A stretch of DNA of 64,000 nt from Pegea sp. RAD2-039 (GCA_034620365.1 JAQGEQ010000175.1:124001-188000); one strand, 5' to 3'. Positions 1 to 13,660 are shown, counted from the first letter of the stretch. Numbers and translations: made by a program. The notes: generated by a model from the sequence alone, not told the origin.

Positions 1-1160
1 TAACATTTGTCTTAAAATTTTTCAATGTGTAACCAACCTCAACCAATTTGACAATATTAGCTTTGTACGAATATCTCATAGTCAATATTATAAGTCTTTA
101 TAATGACTACTGTGATTGATTTCTTTATTTATCTTCAGATTTACTTCTTAAATGAGAAAAATCAAATTGAAATAAGTATTTATTCAAATGTTTGATTTCT
201 TTTCTCTTTTCTCAACAACTTCAACAAAACTGCTTTTAATTTGACAAACTTTTTATTTAGTTTGTCAATTCTTTAAAACCAATTTCTGGAATAACTTGAA
301 TCTGTTAAACTTTAATTTATTTTTGCGATGGTTTACAAATAATTTAATTTTAGAAATAAATAGTTTTATATCTATCGACGGTTAATTTTTCAACAATTTT
401 TTTTCTTTATATCTTTCTGAAGAACTTAAGGAATGATTAACATTTTTGATCAGATTATATTTCATATAAACATTTAAATGTGATTTTGCGAAGGGAACTT
501 TTGTAAACTTTATTCGATTGTTGTGACATTTAATAACTTTTAGGATTTTAATTTTTAGCTACTGGTCACTTATAAAACACTTTTTTGATATCTTAAAGCA
601 TTTTTATATAATATTTAAATTCCATAGACAGAATTATCATTTTTTTAAATAAAAAAAAATTTTTAAATTTAAGTTTATATTTAAAAAATTGTTGATAAAA
701 TTTTCCACTGATAAACGTGAAACAATTTTCTACAAGAAGCTATTAATCAGAATTTGCATTAAATACTAATAATATGCGATGACTCACAAAACCTTGCTCT
801 ATACTAAGTTGTTGTCTCATAACTAAATGTCTTACTTAGTTATTTACGAAATGGTAACATTTATATAAAGATTATAGAATAATATTTATTATCACCAACT
901 TAAATTGTTTTTGTCTAGAAAACAACCAGCAATTATTAAATACAAAACCATTTTCTACATCAAAATACCATTTAGCTTAATTTATTGCTTAAAAGAAACA
1001 CCAAAGTAATTGAAGATACCAGAAGATATGATGTTGAAATAAAACTATTGAATAATTATAAAAAGGTTTTTCTTAATTAAGGTGCATATAAGTTGAACAA
1101 GGTCAGGAAATTTACAAAACTCTAAACTCATAATTAGTTGATAATCTTTGAAATATGGAA
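1..1160. other. AT-rich spacer, no gene seen
   Basis: I see no convincing coding stretch on either strand. The right-hand end probably includes the 3'UTR of the IF1 gene, which is read leftwards. The left-hand neighbour lies outside the window. Confidence 0.5.
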
Positions 1161-1445
1161 TCAGTCATGCTTTTGTAATTGCTCCAAACGCTTCTTATGT
1201 TGTTCAATCTTTTCTTGAAGTCTTTTAATATCAGCTTCGTGTTCTTGAATCTCATCATTGTGGTGATCTTTCAGAGCAGAGAGTTGTTCTCTTTCAAGTT
1301 GACGAAAGTATTGATTTTCATCAGCAGCACCTTTCTTGGTTAGCTTTTCGTTGACTTTGTTACCATCACCACCACTAGACATACTTCTCAAAATAATTCT
1401 TGAAGTAAAAGCTCTACGGAAGACAGTTACAGGTGACAGAGACAT
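1161..1445 (-). CDS. ATP5IF1: Mitochondrial ATP synthase inhibitor factor 1 (IF1)
   Basis: This single-exon gene encodes 94 residues. Seen: a basic N-terminus with several Arg and no acidic residues (residues 1-20), as expected of a mitochondrial presequence; a short Gly/Ser stretch (SSGGDG, about 23-28); then a long charged helix with the family pattern 'YFRQLEREQLSALKDHH' followed by a heptad-rich, His-containing coiled coil to the C-terminus. Known for the family: at low matrix pH IF1 inserts its N-terminal helix into F1 and blocks ATP hydrolysis, and the C-terminal coiled coil dimerises. Length is typical. The first Met gives a presequence, so I kept it. An acceptor-like TTTTAG lies about 22 nt upstream of the ATG, so a 5'UTR intron or trans-splice site is possible. 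Confidence 0.9.
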   Translation of the reverse strand: MSLSPVTVFRRAFTSRIILRSMSSGGDGNKVNEKLTKKGAADENQYFRQLEREQLSALKDHHNDEIQEHEADIKRLQEKIEQHKKRLEQLQKHD

Positions 1446-4400
1446 TTTATCAAGTTTGAGATTTATCTAAAATCTAAAAGTTTTCAAAACAAAATATTAA
1501 AAAAATTCAAAGATTTATTCAAATTGTAATAATATATAAAGTCAGGTTTAGAATGCTAAAATACAAATTTAAAAATTTGATAAAAATTAATATAAATTAT
1601 AATTATGAAAACTTAAATATTAAATCAAAAACTTAAAAAAAGATTTCTTATCTTGTGAAAAAAGAATTATTCAAAAGAAATAAAAACTGAAATAATAATA
1701 AATTTATAATATATAAGTAGATATTTATATTATATTTGTAATTTGAAATTGATGTTATAGTTTGTTGTTTTTGATAATTATATAAATAATTAAAGTAAAA
1801 TATAAAAACATCTAAAGTAGATGTATATATAAATTAAGATAATTAATACAATAAATTTTCTAAAAATAATTAAATAAAAGTGTAAATTTATAATTTACTT
1901 TTTTAATTTTAATAATCATATCAATAAAAATTTACGCTTTAAATATTCTTATTTTAAATACAGCTTAAAGTTAAAAAGTTTTAGTTTTTAGATAATCTAT
2001 AAAAAATAATTGAATTATATCAAAAAAATCATTTTTTCCATTAAAAAATCTATAAAGTAAACAAATAGAGGTCTAACTCAACAGAAAGTGAAAACCAAAG
2101 TCACCTACGCCGTTCCAAAATAGTCAAAGTCCTTTTTAGTTTATTACTAGTACTATCAGATAATTCTTAAATATTTTTTGAAGAAAATAATTTTAGATTT
2201 GATTCAAATAAAAAATTAAAATGAAAAAATTCTTAAGTCAGCTCAAAAACAACAAATTATTGTTTTTATCTGTCAACAAAAAGAACAACTTACAAGTTAT
2301 TTTCTCTCAATATTGAACTATATAGTGATGTTAAAATCTGTAAGCAAGTTATTGCCACGTTTGCAGAAGAATCTTTTTATAAAAGAATTAAAACTTTAGC
2401 AAACAGTTACAACTTAGTAACGCTTGAATAACGCGGTGCATTTAGGTTTCAAGCTTAAAAAATGGTGTGATATAAATTATATAAACTATAAATTAGTCTA
2501 TAGATACAAAACAATCATTTATTTTTATATTAAAGAGTTATCTCTGTAGAATTTCTTATGTTTTTCCTTTTATTGTTCAGAAAAAAAACGATTAAAAATA
2601 CTTTATTGAAATTTACATAAATGTTTTAATTGGTAACTGACGGTTGTTCTAACCAAAGATTAGGTAGCAAGGGGTATGGCAAAATTAAGATTTTTGCATT
2701 TGAATTATCCAATTATATCAAAAGTCGACAACAAAATAGGTGACAAGAAATGCAGTTATCTAAGTTTTAAAACTCTCGATGATTTTGATTCTGGTAATGT
2801 TCAGCTTTATGACAAAGAATAGGGTTGCTGATTTGGCATTTGTAGTTTATATCGAATTTAATAAACTTTCATCAACTTTTATCTTGAAGAACAGAGCTTG
2901 CTGGTGAAAATAAAATTCATTTTTCAGCCTTATCAAACCATTCAGTCGACAGATTATTGAGAATTATCAAGAATTTGTTACAAAAGTTGTAAAAAATGTC
3001 AGAAGGTTATGTGGATGTGATGAATTGTTTAAAAAGTTATTATGAGTCCAGATGGAAAATATCTCAACTTGACAACAAATCCTCAGAAATTCGCTTTTGT
3101 AATTGGTTCAATTTCCCGCGTAATAGTAAAATGATTAAAGTAAAAAATAGAAATCCAATTTACTGACGAACGTCTTTAGAACATTCTATAAACATTTTAA
3201 ACTTCTAAAAATATTTTGTTGCAAACTGAATTTTGTACAATAACCTCTTTAAACATAACTATTTTGTATTTTTGATTTATATTTAAGAATGCATCTGAAT
3301 TGTTTTAATTTTTTTACATTATTTATAATTAACTGTGATACTTAAGAACTTTTTATTACCTTCCTGCAGTCATATAGTTTTTTGTTCGCTATAAGAGCTC
3401 TATAAATTGCCATCTGAGTTGAATAATTATCAGTAATTAAAATCAATGCAAAGTTTTAAATTATGAAATTTTTGTCATAATTTGTATCAAGTTTTTGTAC
3501 TTTTATCTTTTTACTGTATTTAGAAATGCGGCTTTTCAAACTCTAAAAGTTTCGGATTAAATGGAACTTTTTATAAATAAGACTCAAAACTGAGCTTTGA
3601 AAGAAAAAAATGATAAAAAGCTTATCTTATTAAATCCGATGATAATACTATCAGCAAGACTACATCAGCGCTAATAATTAATCTTCTGTTCAAAGTAAAT
3701 AAGACTTTATCAAAAGATATCAAAGTAGAAATTGGTCATCATAATTTTGAATAAGAATGAAATTGAAAGCTCCTTTAATTTGAATGACATAAGCGATAAG
3801 GATGTTAAAAAGGAAATTTGTTGAATCAATTGTTAGGGAGTTGGAAGCAACTAAGTTACTCCTTGATGACAAACTAGTTCAATCATTCATAAAAAATTTA
3901 AAAAATATCAAAAGTTTTGAAATAACTGAAATTCTTTAAAAATCATTTTACAACTCATCAGTTTTGCTGGATTGATTCTCAGATTTAATTTTTCATTACA
4001 TTGATATAAATCTAAAAGATTGATGATTAACTAGATAAGTTTTTGGGACTTTTACTAAACCGACAATTTGAAAAACTTGTCGAAGGTTTCAGTGACATTT
4101 TGTAGATAATTCAAAAATTCCTTTGTAAGAAATTAGATACTAAATCTCGTCATCATCATCACACGTAACCTAGTTGTCTTTGATTCATAACATGAATTGA
4201 TTAGTAGAAAATTTCGTGTTGATGAATAAAAGCACAAAGTTCAAAATACAATCGAAAAATAAGCGAAAAACGCGATTGGTTTTGATTAAATTTAATGACA
4301 AATTAGTGGTTATTAACAAATGAACGATTTTTTAAATTAATACTTAATAAAATGAAATTGTTTTAAATAACAAAAAAATGTAAAAATTCGAGGAAGTAAA

Positions 4401-5120
4401 TAAATAGAAAAATATTAATAAAACTGGTAAATGGTGGTGGTGGTGACAAACTTGTTAATACTTACTTATCAGCAATCAAAAGATTAAATATGACAAAAAA
4501 GACTTGTAGATAATGTGATAAAGTTATTTAATAAATAATTAAATCATACAGAAGTATATGTTGTCAAAGAGATCTTAAATGTGTCTTAGAAGTATTCAGG
4601 ATTATTCTTCCATGTCATTAATTGGTGAGCTACACAGGATCTAAAATCAAAGATTTAGTCTAAAATCAAAAGTGAAAAAAATAGAGTAGAAATATAGGAA
4701 AGAACCTAAAATATTGACAGATGTTATACAGCTAAAATGCTTTCAAGAGGTACTTAAATATTGCAAAAATTTTTTCTATATCCTTTAAAATGAATTAGTA
4801 CAAAAAGCTCAATAAGAAAACCCTAGTAAGCAACACAAATATTAGTATTTTTAAGAATTTTTTTTTCATATAAAAACAACTAATATGTTAATTGCTGTTT
4901 TAAATCTATGTAAAATAAGGTAGTTAGATTGTGCAAGAGAAATACGATTTTTATTACCTACTGTTTTTATCACCATCTGCAAAAAGTTTTCAAAACATTA
5001 AGGCAGTTATTAGCAAGGACGAAAAATTCTACGACTCAAAAACAATTCTGATTTCAATAAGTTTTTTTTTAAATAGCAGATTTGTTGATTAATTTAGTTA
5101 GATGATAAGTCAGTTACAAA
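1446..5120. other. AT-rich spacer with decayed sequence
   Basis: No intact gene is visible. It contains a LINE 3'-end copy (3332-3430) and two short plus-strand ORFs, about 2677-2823 and 2996-3169, of 48 and 57 codons. Neither ORF is recognisable, and both sit in sequence that looks interrupted by stops. The right end should hold the Axin 3'UTR; a TTTATT (reverse of AATAAA) at 4950-4955 is a possible polyA signal. Confidence 0.4.
3332..3430 (+). repeat. LINE 3'-end repeat, copy A
   Basis: About 100 bp that aligns by eye with 9619-9720, 34274-34386 and 49461-49570. Shared blocks include TGATACTTAAGAACTTTT, CTGCAGTCATAT, GCTATAAGAGCT and a terminal GTTGAATAA. The family link comes from the 34274 copy, which directly follows LINE coding remnants. 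The copy is decayed and its A-rich tail is short. Confidence 0.6.
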
Positions 5121-8100
5121 TTAGCTGCTTTCAGTAACAGCTTCAAGTTTTGCACGAACAACACCATCATATAATGGTAGTTGTCGTGTATCATTAATAT
5201 ATTCTTCAAATTCATTAGTCATTTCTCTAGACCGCTTCTGGCAAAAAAAACGAAAATTTGAAGTAGTTTTTTGTTGCTTTGAAAGATAAGTTTTAAGATG
5301 TCCTAGTGTTAGAGGATAGTGTGGTACTTGTACTTTATAAGGATACTTTTCATTTGGAAGTTTGTAAATAACTGTTGTTGAAACAAGGGAGTCTTGATGT
5401 AAAGGTTTAACTGTCGTTGCAGTTGTATGTGAGTCTGTATCTGTTTCACAATTGCTACGATTGATTTCTTCAGGTTTTTTTGAGGTTTCAATCACTTCAG
5501 AACTCATGTGTTTATGAACAAATTCAGACATTGATGTAGTTTCATGAACCTCGGTTTCTTCAATCAATCTTCTTTTAACTTCTTCAATAGTAGTACCAGC
5601 ATCCGGTTGATCTAGTAGAGGCATTTTCGGGTCTTGGGCCAACAAACCAGACGGCCTTGGTGGTCGGTAAGTATTGTAATTTGGCTTGTTAGAAGATGAG
5701 ACTAGCCCAGTGCTGTTTGCTGGATTTACAAAAGATGGAAGAGTATCTTTACCAAATGTATCTGAGGCTTGTCGGTGTTTTGTTAATCTTCTAGACCTGT
5801 AAAAAAAAGTTTAAAATTTAAGATATCTTTGCAACAAATGACTTTTTGAAAAGAAAATCTGACAAAAAATCGAAAACAAAAAAGTAGTGAATTATTAGTC
5901 AGATCTCTTGGGTATATTCTTATCGATAAGATTATGATTCAGAAAAGAACAATTCTTTAAAATTCATTTGTATATTTGACTACATCGTAAACTCAATTAG
6001 AAAATTCTGAAAGTTACCTGGAGTGGTCAGGACTTTTCGCTGTTTGAATCCAAGCGGATATCATTTGTGTCTTGTCTACTGGTATGACCTATAACAGGAT
6101 AGACAGATGAACTTTTTTGATCAAAAAAAAAAGAAGCTGTCAATACATGACTACTGATTTGTAAAAATGTTGGCAGTAATCGACTTACTGGTGTCGGTAC
6201 ATCAGGTACTGCATTATTAGGTATTCCCGGTACAATACCCATATTGATAGAAGCTACATCAGAAGGTCTTTTACTTCGATTTGTTGCTTCTTTTCTAGTT
6301 GATGATGAAGACATAGTATCAGTTGAATGATGTGGATTTCGAAGGAAAAATGTGCTACTGGAAGAATTTGATTTTGATGACGTGTCTCCTGAACTTTCCG
6401 AATTATGTGAAGGATTGTTGAGAGGGTTGAAGTGACGGACACGTCGTAGCATGTTAGGTGGCGAGTTTTGACCATGTGGACTGTCCAATACACGACTTAA
6501 ATGGCTCTCTAGGATCTGGTTCGAGTCCTGATCCGGTGAAGCAACGAGTTTTTTAAATCGTTGGACTTGTTTTTCCACTAATTTTTCTAGTTCTACTTTT
6601 AGTAAAGCAAAGAACGCCGCTGGATCGTCTGTTGCCATGGTAGGGATTTTTCTGCAACTAAAATGGATTTTTTTTAGTTTTTAGCGTGAAAGAGTTGGTT
6701 ACAAACAAGAAGAACTCAAATTGTGATTAGAATCTTGTGATGAAGTAAATAAAAGCTGAAAAAAACAGCTGAAAATTTCAAATTTGAGAAATATAAAAAG
6801 ATTTTTGAAATTGAATTAATTATGAATGAAAGATAAACATGAGATAAAAAAAAAACCTCAAAAGTTTTAACATCAACAGAAAATTAATCAATATTAAGAC
6901 ATTAAAACATCAATTAAATCACTTGAAACAATTTAATCGTTTCAACATCAAACGCTGTCAATAAAACGATCATCTAAAAACTCAAATGCCAAATTTCAAC
7001 AATAAATTTAAAGATCAAAGCAAATAGAACAGATGTTATGATAAGTATTTAAAGTAAAAAAAAAGTTTTAAAATTATATACCGATAATATAAACACGAGA
7101 AAAAAACTTCAAAGCGATTTGTTCAGTTACACAGCAGTAGACGGGTGAAATTACTGATAAGTATTTACACAACGAAAGAACGAAGTAATGTTCAAAGGTT
7201 TTTTTTACATCGCCAAATAAAAGGTTCTTGACGTATATACAATTAAACTAATTGCTCAATACTGAAGTAAAAGGAGACATCAAATATTAAGCATCATAAA
7301 GTTTAAACTGAAATATTTAAATTATGTAAAAGTGAATATTTGATGAATGTTGTGTTGATTACTTAAAAGTATTTACGTTTGGAAGCGTGGTTTATGAGGA
7401 CAAGGTGGTAAGACTGCATCAGATCGCTGAAGAAATTGGCATCTGTTTGAATGATCTAAAACAAAAATTTCAATAATTTAGAAGAATGATGTGAGATTTG
7501 AAGAAGTGACATTTTAAATGAAGTGGTAATTAGGTTTTGATTAAGTCGATTACCAATAACAATTGAAGTTATTATTCAGATTATATTAAGATGAATACCA
7601 CTACTTAAGTTGAAGTAAAAGATTAAAAAAAGAGTTTGAAGTAATTTTAAGATATTGATGAAGATTTGTTTTAAAAACACTTGAAAATTAAAAACCTATA
7701 CGAGGCATAGGTGTTGTTCCATCAACACTGCTTGCATTATCAGTAAAATCAGTTGTATCTGATGATTTAGAAGCTTGATCACTACCAACTGCTGATGGAG
7801 CAGGGTTTTGGTAACCAGCGGTTGTCACATAGTAAGGGTAAGCAGCGGTAGAAGTCTGACAATTAAACAGAAATTCACTTTTGAGAAATTACACCAACAA
7901 AATTCAACCCACGTTTCGATGACCAACTTGATAGACTGAAGCTAGTTTAGCGATTCCTGTGGAACTAGGAGCAGCTGGTCGAGAAGCTGCTAGAGCATTA
8001 GGATTATGACAGTCCTTCTCCGGCCTATAAAAGCAATTTGTGGATATTAAAGTAACTTCTCTGAAAAACTAATTTTGAAATTAATAAAAAGTTCACAAAA

Positions 8101-9988
8101 TAAAATGATAAAAAGATTTTGTCATTGGATTTTACAAAGATTTATTTGATCGCAATAATAAAAACAAAGTTGTACTTTAAATTGATGAGGAATAAAAAAC
8201 TAATTCAACTTAAAAATTTTAGTGAAATGATTTTGCTTTTAAATTTAAAAGTTAGTGAAAAAATTAAATGATTTCTTATCGTTGCAAATAAGCAAGAAAT
8301 TTTAGTTCAAAACTTCAAAGAGAAGAGACGACAACGAATAAGCAAAAGGCGGAAAATTTCAAAGAAATTTTTGAAGCCGATATCATATTTCAAGTGGCTT
8401 ACGTATCAGGGTTCCATACTTGCTCTTCTGGAATACGAGGTAGACGATAACTAGTAAGCGCGGTTGACGGCGAGCCCTGAATATTATATTTATTACTTTT
8501 GAAGTTTTAAAATTGAAATAAAAACAATATTTGAAGTTATTATCAAAGACTTGCCGATATTGGTAGCTTTAGTACTCCATCACACTGATTAGCATAATTG
8601 ATAAATAAAATACTCTTTAAAAATTTCTTGTAAGAATTGGATTCAACGTTCCTTTCTATCTCATTCTGTGCTTGAAGAAATAAGTCGCGGTCCAGAAGAT
8701 GTTTACTTTTCTACAAAACAAATTAAATTAATTTGAAATATATTAAACTTGTTGAATCAACTTTATTATTAAATATTGTTAATTGACTTGTGAAGATTTA
8801 GAATAAAAACAAACTTTTAACAATTTATTTATTTAATTAGTTTTAATATTGTTTACTTTATGAAATCTTAGAAATTTTTCTATTAAATTATAAAAAAGAT
8901 TTAAAAAAAAGAAGTCAAAATACTTTTAGAAATTAATAGAAAAACTTCAAAGAAAAAACATTTTTAACAAATAAATTTAAACTGGGTTCTAAAAATAAGA
9001 AAACTTTTATCTAAACTAAAAGTACAAAATAAGAACAATTTAGAGATTTGACTATATATAGATAAAATTACTTTTGCATTTCTAACTTGCTGCCGAATAT
9101 AAACTTTGGTGGCAGTCTTTACAACTGATTTAACATGCAAGTCGCCTCTATTATCATCCAAATAATGCTGATAAATTCTGGAGGCCAGGCGAATCCTAAA
9201 TCATTGAAAATAAATTATTTGAAATTAAAAATTATCATTAATCATAATAAAGATGTTTAAAAATTAAAAAATAGTTTTGGAATAATCACCTGATCATCAC
9301 AATATCTTCATCTGATTGAACTTCATTACATAATGGTCCAGTAGTAGATGAAGCAGCAGAAGAATTAGTACTTTTTAGTGTCTTTATACCAAAATCTTGA
9401 AAACCTTTCATAGCTAGCCAACATTCAAGTATTTTTTCTTCATTTATTTGCTTTAAGAATTCTTTAAACAAACAGACACCATCTCTATCCTCTAACATAT
9501 TATGAAGAGATATCTTCCATCGTTCATGAGCAGGCAATGGTGAGGCACTGCCTTCTGGTTCATATCCTAAATCTACATCAGCTCTTCTACAATAAACAAA
9601 TCGATATTATGCTAAGCTATGATACCTATTATCTTTCTTCAGTCATATAACTTTGTATTTACTTTAACAACTATATAATTTGCAGCCATGCGTTGAATAA
9701 AATAAATAAACAAAAGTACTATAGTCTACAAGAACTTATTATTCTATGATAAAAAGTAGATTTATACAAAGAGACTCACCTTGGGGTAGCATTTGAAACT
9801 TCTGATCTTTCACTAACACTGCTATTACTGTGATCATCTGCTGATGTTTGTTCTTCACCAATAGCAGGGGGTCTTGTTAATGAAAAAGTTCTGGTAAAAT
9901 TATGATCAAGCATAAAATTCTGGAGCATTTCTTTTGTATCAGACATAGTCTTTTTACTGTCTTTACTGGTCTCCAATCCATCATACAT
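5121..9988 (-). CDS. Axin: Axin, Wnt destruction-complex scaffold
   Basis: Eleven exons: 9988-9780, 9586-9290, 9195-9072, 8710-8555, 8476-8403, 8024-7913, 7855-7696, 7455-7377, 6651-6189, 6088-6018, 5796-5121; 806 residues (vertebrate Axin1 about 860). Seen in order: N-terminal RPPAIGEE, matching the Axin tankyrase-binding motif (RPPVPGEE); 'VDLGYEPEGSASP' leading into an RGS domain (about 85-260, APC-binding in the family); GSK3-binding helix (about 410-437); beta-catenin-binding helix 'QILESHLSRVLDSP' (about 449-462); C-terminal DIX domain (about 722-803). Known role: brings APC, GSK3, CK1 and beta-catenin together in the cytoplasm and is inactivated through DIX polymerisation with Dishevelled. 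Intron 4 (8477-8554) starts GCAAGT, a GC-AG intron. A stop codon in frame directly precedes the chosen ATG. Intron 1 carries a LINE tail. Confidence 0.93.
9619..9720 (+). repeat. LINE 3'-end repeat, copy C (in Axin intron 1)
   Basis: Copy of the dispersed 3'-end element lying in Axin intron 1, opposite to the gene's direction. It keeps ATTATCTTTCTTCAGTCATAT, then CAGCCATGCGTTGAATAA and a tail of AAATAAATAAA. It shares the AAAGTACT end with the copy at 49461-49570. Confidence 0.6.
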
Positions 9989-12074
9989 CTAGCCTATAAA
10001 TATAAATTGTTAATCCAAAATAACTTAATCCTATTAACTTATAATTATTATGTTGATAATAATTTTTAAGGATTATAAAATATATATAAATATTATCTAA
10101 AACTATATAAATGAATTATAAATTTAGTAGATTTTATGTTTTATAAATAAAGTAAATAAAATTTTAAGTAAAAATAAGCAACTTTTGTGTTTTAAAAAAT
10201 TACGATTAAAACAACATATTCAAAAATAAAAACCAACAAAAAATAAACAATTAAACAATATCACCAAACTGATAGATTAAAAATTTTGATAAAAAAAATA
10301 TAACTTTTGTATAAACAGAGAAATATTTCAAGTTTAACTTTATAAGCTAAATAATGATTTTTTTCAAGATAATAACTTATCTTATCAAATATTAAGTGTA
10401 TTAAAATTATAAGTAATTTGATATATTATAAATTGAACTAAAATTGAAAAATTTAAATGATTGAAAATGCCTCTTCAAGTTTAAATTAATTTAACCAAAA
10501 AATAAACTAAAATAAATAAAAAAATTTGTTGCAAAATGGTAAATTCTATACAAACAGAAAACAAACAAACTTCATATTAAAATTACTCAAACAATAAAAT
10601 ATTTTTATTATCAAAACAAAATAATTCTGAAATTTGTAAACAATTTAATTCTGAATTTAATAAGATAAAACTTTCACTTAATTTAATTATATCAAGTGTT
10701 TATATTGACAACAATAAATTTGAATTATTTTAAAACTTATTTTAGCATTCATGAAACACAAACTTACTTCAAAATTAAGTTTAATTGCATAAAAACATAA
10801 AGAATAAAATATTTAAAAAATTTTATGAAAAGGCCAACATCAGAAAAAAGTTTAAAAAATATTTATTTTAAAACTAAAATTATAATTTTTATAAATTAAA
10901 ATGATTTCAGAATTAAATAAATATTTACTATATTAAAACTCAAAAAAGTTTTACAAATAAAATAGACAACAATAATTTAAGTCAATATTTTCCTGTAGTT
11001 TAAAAATTAAATAATTTTCAAATGCATATAAGCAGTCAACAAAAACGAAACAACAGAAATGATATTACGAGAAAATATCTCATTTTTCTCTGCTAAAACT
11101 TGTAATAGAGCTTCAAGAATAGTGTTTCCAAACAAAAGATTTTAAACATAAGCCAAAATCATTCATAAATTTAGGTCATCATAAAAAACTGTTAATAAAG
11201 AAAAAAATGTTCACGAATAAAAATGTCTGTAAAGAAGATATATTTTTTAATTGAATTAAATAGGTTTTAATTTTTTTAAACTTTATATTTATAAATGTTT
11301 TTTATTTATATTTCTAAAATTCATTGTATGATCTAATAAAAAATTATTCATAAGGTTATAAAATTACGATTTTTTTTCAGACAGAAATAACATCAATAAA
11401 ATCAAGTATAAATTTTTATAAAAGTATTTAGTAAAGAATTATTTTTTATTAAATGCTAAAAGCATTTTTTGAAAAAAATAAAACTTTAAAAGAAGGCTGT
11501 TTTATATATATAAAAGGTATTAAAAAAATACTAAACAAATTAGTTTTAACTCTTAAGAAACTTTTAAAGCTCAAAAATATATATTTTTTAAATATAATAT
11601 TAGTGATTTAGGATATATTTAATAATTACTAGTGTTTCAAGATAGAATTATATATCAAATGTTAAAAATTGTTGTAAAACCAAACAATCTTAATTAAAAA
11701 TTTTTGTTTTAAGGAGCAATTTTTGCAGTACGCAAAGAATTTGTGATTGTCTGTATATAATTTTGTATATATTTGATTTTTTATCATCTGTAAAGTATAC
11801 TTAAATGCAAAAATGAAAAATATTTGATTTACATAATTTACATTGTCAAGTATGGGGTCATCAAATGATCAATGACAAAAGAAGTTTACTTTTTCGCCAA
11901 AGTAATGATAATAATTGGGGTCTGCTTTGAACGATAACAGTCACCCGGACTGTCTTTTGAGTGATGATATTAAAGATAAAGCAAAACACAGTGAAATGCA
12001 GAGGAACTAAACAAGCAAGATAAAGTGAAATGGAATAGAAAAGACCTTAAGGTTTTTTTCTTTTCTTTAGAGCT
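9989..12074. other. AT-rich spacer upstream of Axin
   Basis: Very AT-rich, with no ORF that looks like protein. The Axin promoter should lie here. The sequence ATATTTATAG ends 5 nt before the Axin ATG and looks like a 3' splice site. Confidence 0.4.
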
Positions 12075-12130
12075 GTTTTTTCTCTCAATTAGTTGTTTGC
12101 GAAGTAGAGAGTGTTAAATCAATAAATAAA
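12075..12130 (+). repeat. LINE C-terminal remnant (short)
   Basis: About 45 bp closely resembling 13733-13782. Both carry TTTTCTCTC, then AGTTG(C/T)TT(A/G)CG(A/G)AGTAGAGAGT. The CTCTC/GAGAG arms could pair, but the better explanation is shared descent from LINE C-terminal coding sequence (see 13733). Low confidence because it is short. Confidence 0.35.
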
Positions 12131-12342
12131 TTAGGAGTATGTATTGGTCTTCTTATCTATTTACGTAAATAATAACCATTGGAGATATGTTAATAGTAAA
12201 TAATCTAGAAACTAATATCATATTAACATATATTTGCAAAGCTTTTTATTCAGTTTCATTTAAAAGTTAACATTAAATCCACTCTCATCTCTTGGATTGA
12301 ACAATTTATTAAATATAGAAGACAAAAGACAAATCATTATTT

Positions 12343-13019
12343 TCAGTTTCAAATTTGTTCGGTGTCTTCAGTGGTGTCCTTATCAGTTTTCTTCACTTTA
12401 ATATTTATATCAATGACATTACAGACTGTTCTTTATCACTGAATGTCCTAGAATGATCTTACCAGCGATTTCAAACCATTACATCCTATATCAGTTGATC
12501 TTCAATCTTCTTTAGAGCTTTCTAACTTATATCTTCAATCCATAAAAATCAAGCCAGCTATTGATAAATGTTTCCACCTCTCAATAAACCGTAACCAGCA
12601 TCATCTGACTTTTATGTAATTATTTATAATGTCAAGTCATTAATTTCTCACGATTTAAAGTAGGCTCATGACGTCAACTACTTGCTCACGATTGCTTGAG
12701 TTACACCGTATCAAATTCTTGAATCTATCTGAACCAGAAAATTGAGACTAAGTGATATCGACTCATTACCTTCGACTTTATATTCCACTTTTTTTTAATT
12801 AAGCTACAAAGTATAATTTGGGTTATTTTGTTTTAAAGGAATATATCATTCTACAATTTCTTTATTTGTAAGTTTCTTAACCTTAACCGTATTATACTTT
12901 TACTTTTCCTATTAATTATCCTGAACTTGGGTATTTAGGATATTTCCTTGCAGTTATGTTTTCTGTCCACTTTGAGCTGTATAATTTATTATCTTTACTC
13001 AAATAAACAAATGAATACA
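12343..13019 (+). mobile_element. Degenerate LINE (non-LTR retrotransposon) fragment
   Basis: Translation of 12361-12435 gives GVFSGVLISFLHFNIYIND, a clear remnant of the reverse-transcriptase block normally read GVPQGSVLSPxLFxIYIND. About 12490-12612 reads on as 'DLQSSLELSNLYLQ...KCFHLSIN', the segment that normally follows the catalytic YADD. YADD itself is lost, and stops and frame shifts are present. The 3' end (12940-13019) resembles the shared LINE 3' end and finishes in AAATAAACAAATGAATAC. It is inactive and 5'-truncated. Confidence 0.75.
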
Positions 13020-13652
13020 ATTCAAACTTTTTTATGTCTTATTACATATTGTAGATTCTTACAAATAGCGATTCAATTGGATTATGTAAACGTTTATTTG
13101 ATTGTTAAATAAACCGTATTTAATAATTATTATGCCAACAGTTTATGTATTTTAGTAAAGAATGGAAAAAAATACCATCAATAGTTACGTTGTATACCTT
13201 CTACACAAATATTTTATCAATTACAAAATAAGTAATAATTTACAATTAAAAACTGACTTCGTAAATTTTATTCAAATATTTGTTCTGCTTTACTTTTTAT
13301 AAGGCCGATTTTACTTTGAGTAATAAATTAATACAAATGAATCATATTAATCTGAAAGATTTAGTAATGCTTAATTTCAAGTTTAACGGCTTAATTTAAA
13401 TAAAATCTAAAAAACATTGTCTACTTTTGATATTTGTTAAACTAATTAAATTGTAGCAAACAGAGTTTTTTAATATTGTATCAATAGTGGTATATGCTAG
13501 TATAAATGAATTTTTGAAATACTGTAAACAATTATTTAGTATATGTTACTTTAAAAAAATATAGTTTATCTTGTTTATTTTTAAAAGTTCTTGTTTAGGG
13601 TATTACCCTTTCAAAAGACTTAATTTAATATGTAAACATTCTGCGTTTAACA
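13020..13652. other. AT-rich spacer upstream of the H6PD gene
   Basis: No coding signal seen. It is followed by the TATA-like site at 13653 and the LINE remnant at 13733. Confidence 0.4.
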
Positions 13653-13660
13653 TATAAATA
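13653..13660 (+). promoter_or_regulatory. Candidate TATA box for the H6PD gene
   Basis: TATAAATA, 320 bp before the ATG at 13973, pointing towards the gene. The sequence is so AT-rich that chance occurrence is likely. Mapping the transcription start would decide. Confidence 0.25.

Noticed and set aside
6027-6188. Apparent C-terminal extension of the Axin exon at 6651-6189
   Set aside because: A GTAAGT donor at 6188 and an acceptor at 6089 give a join matching the Axin linker. The read-through sequence is intron.
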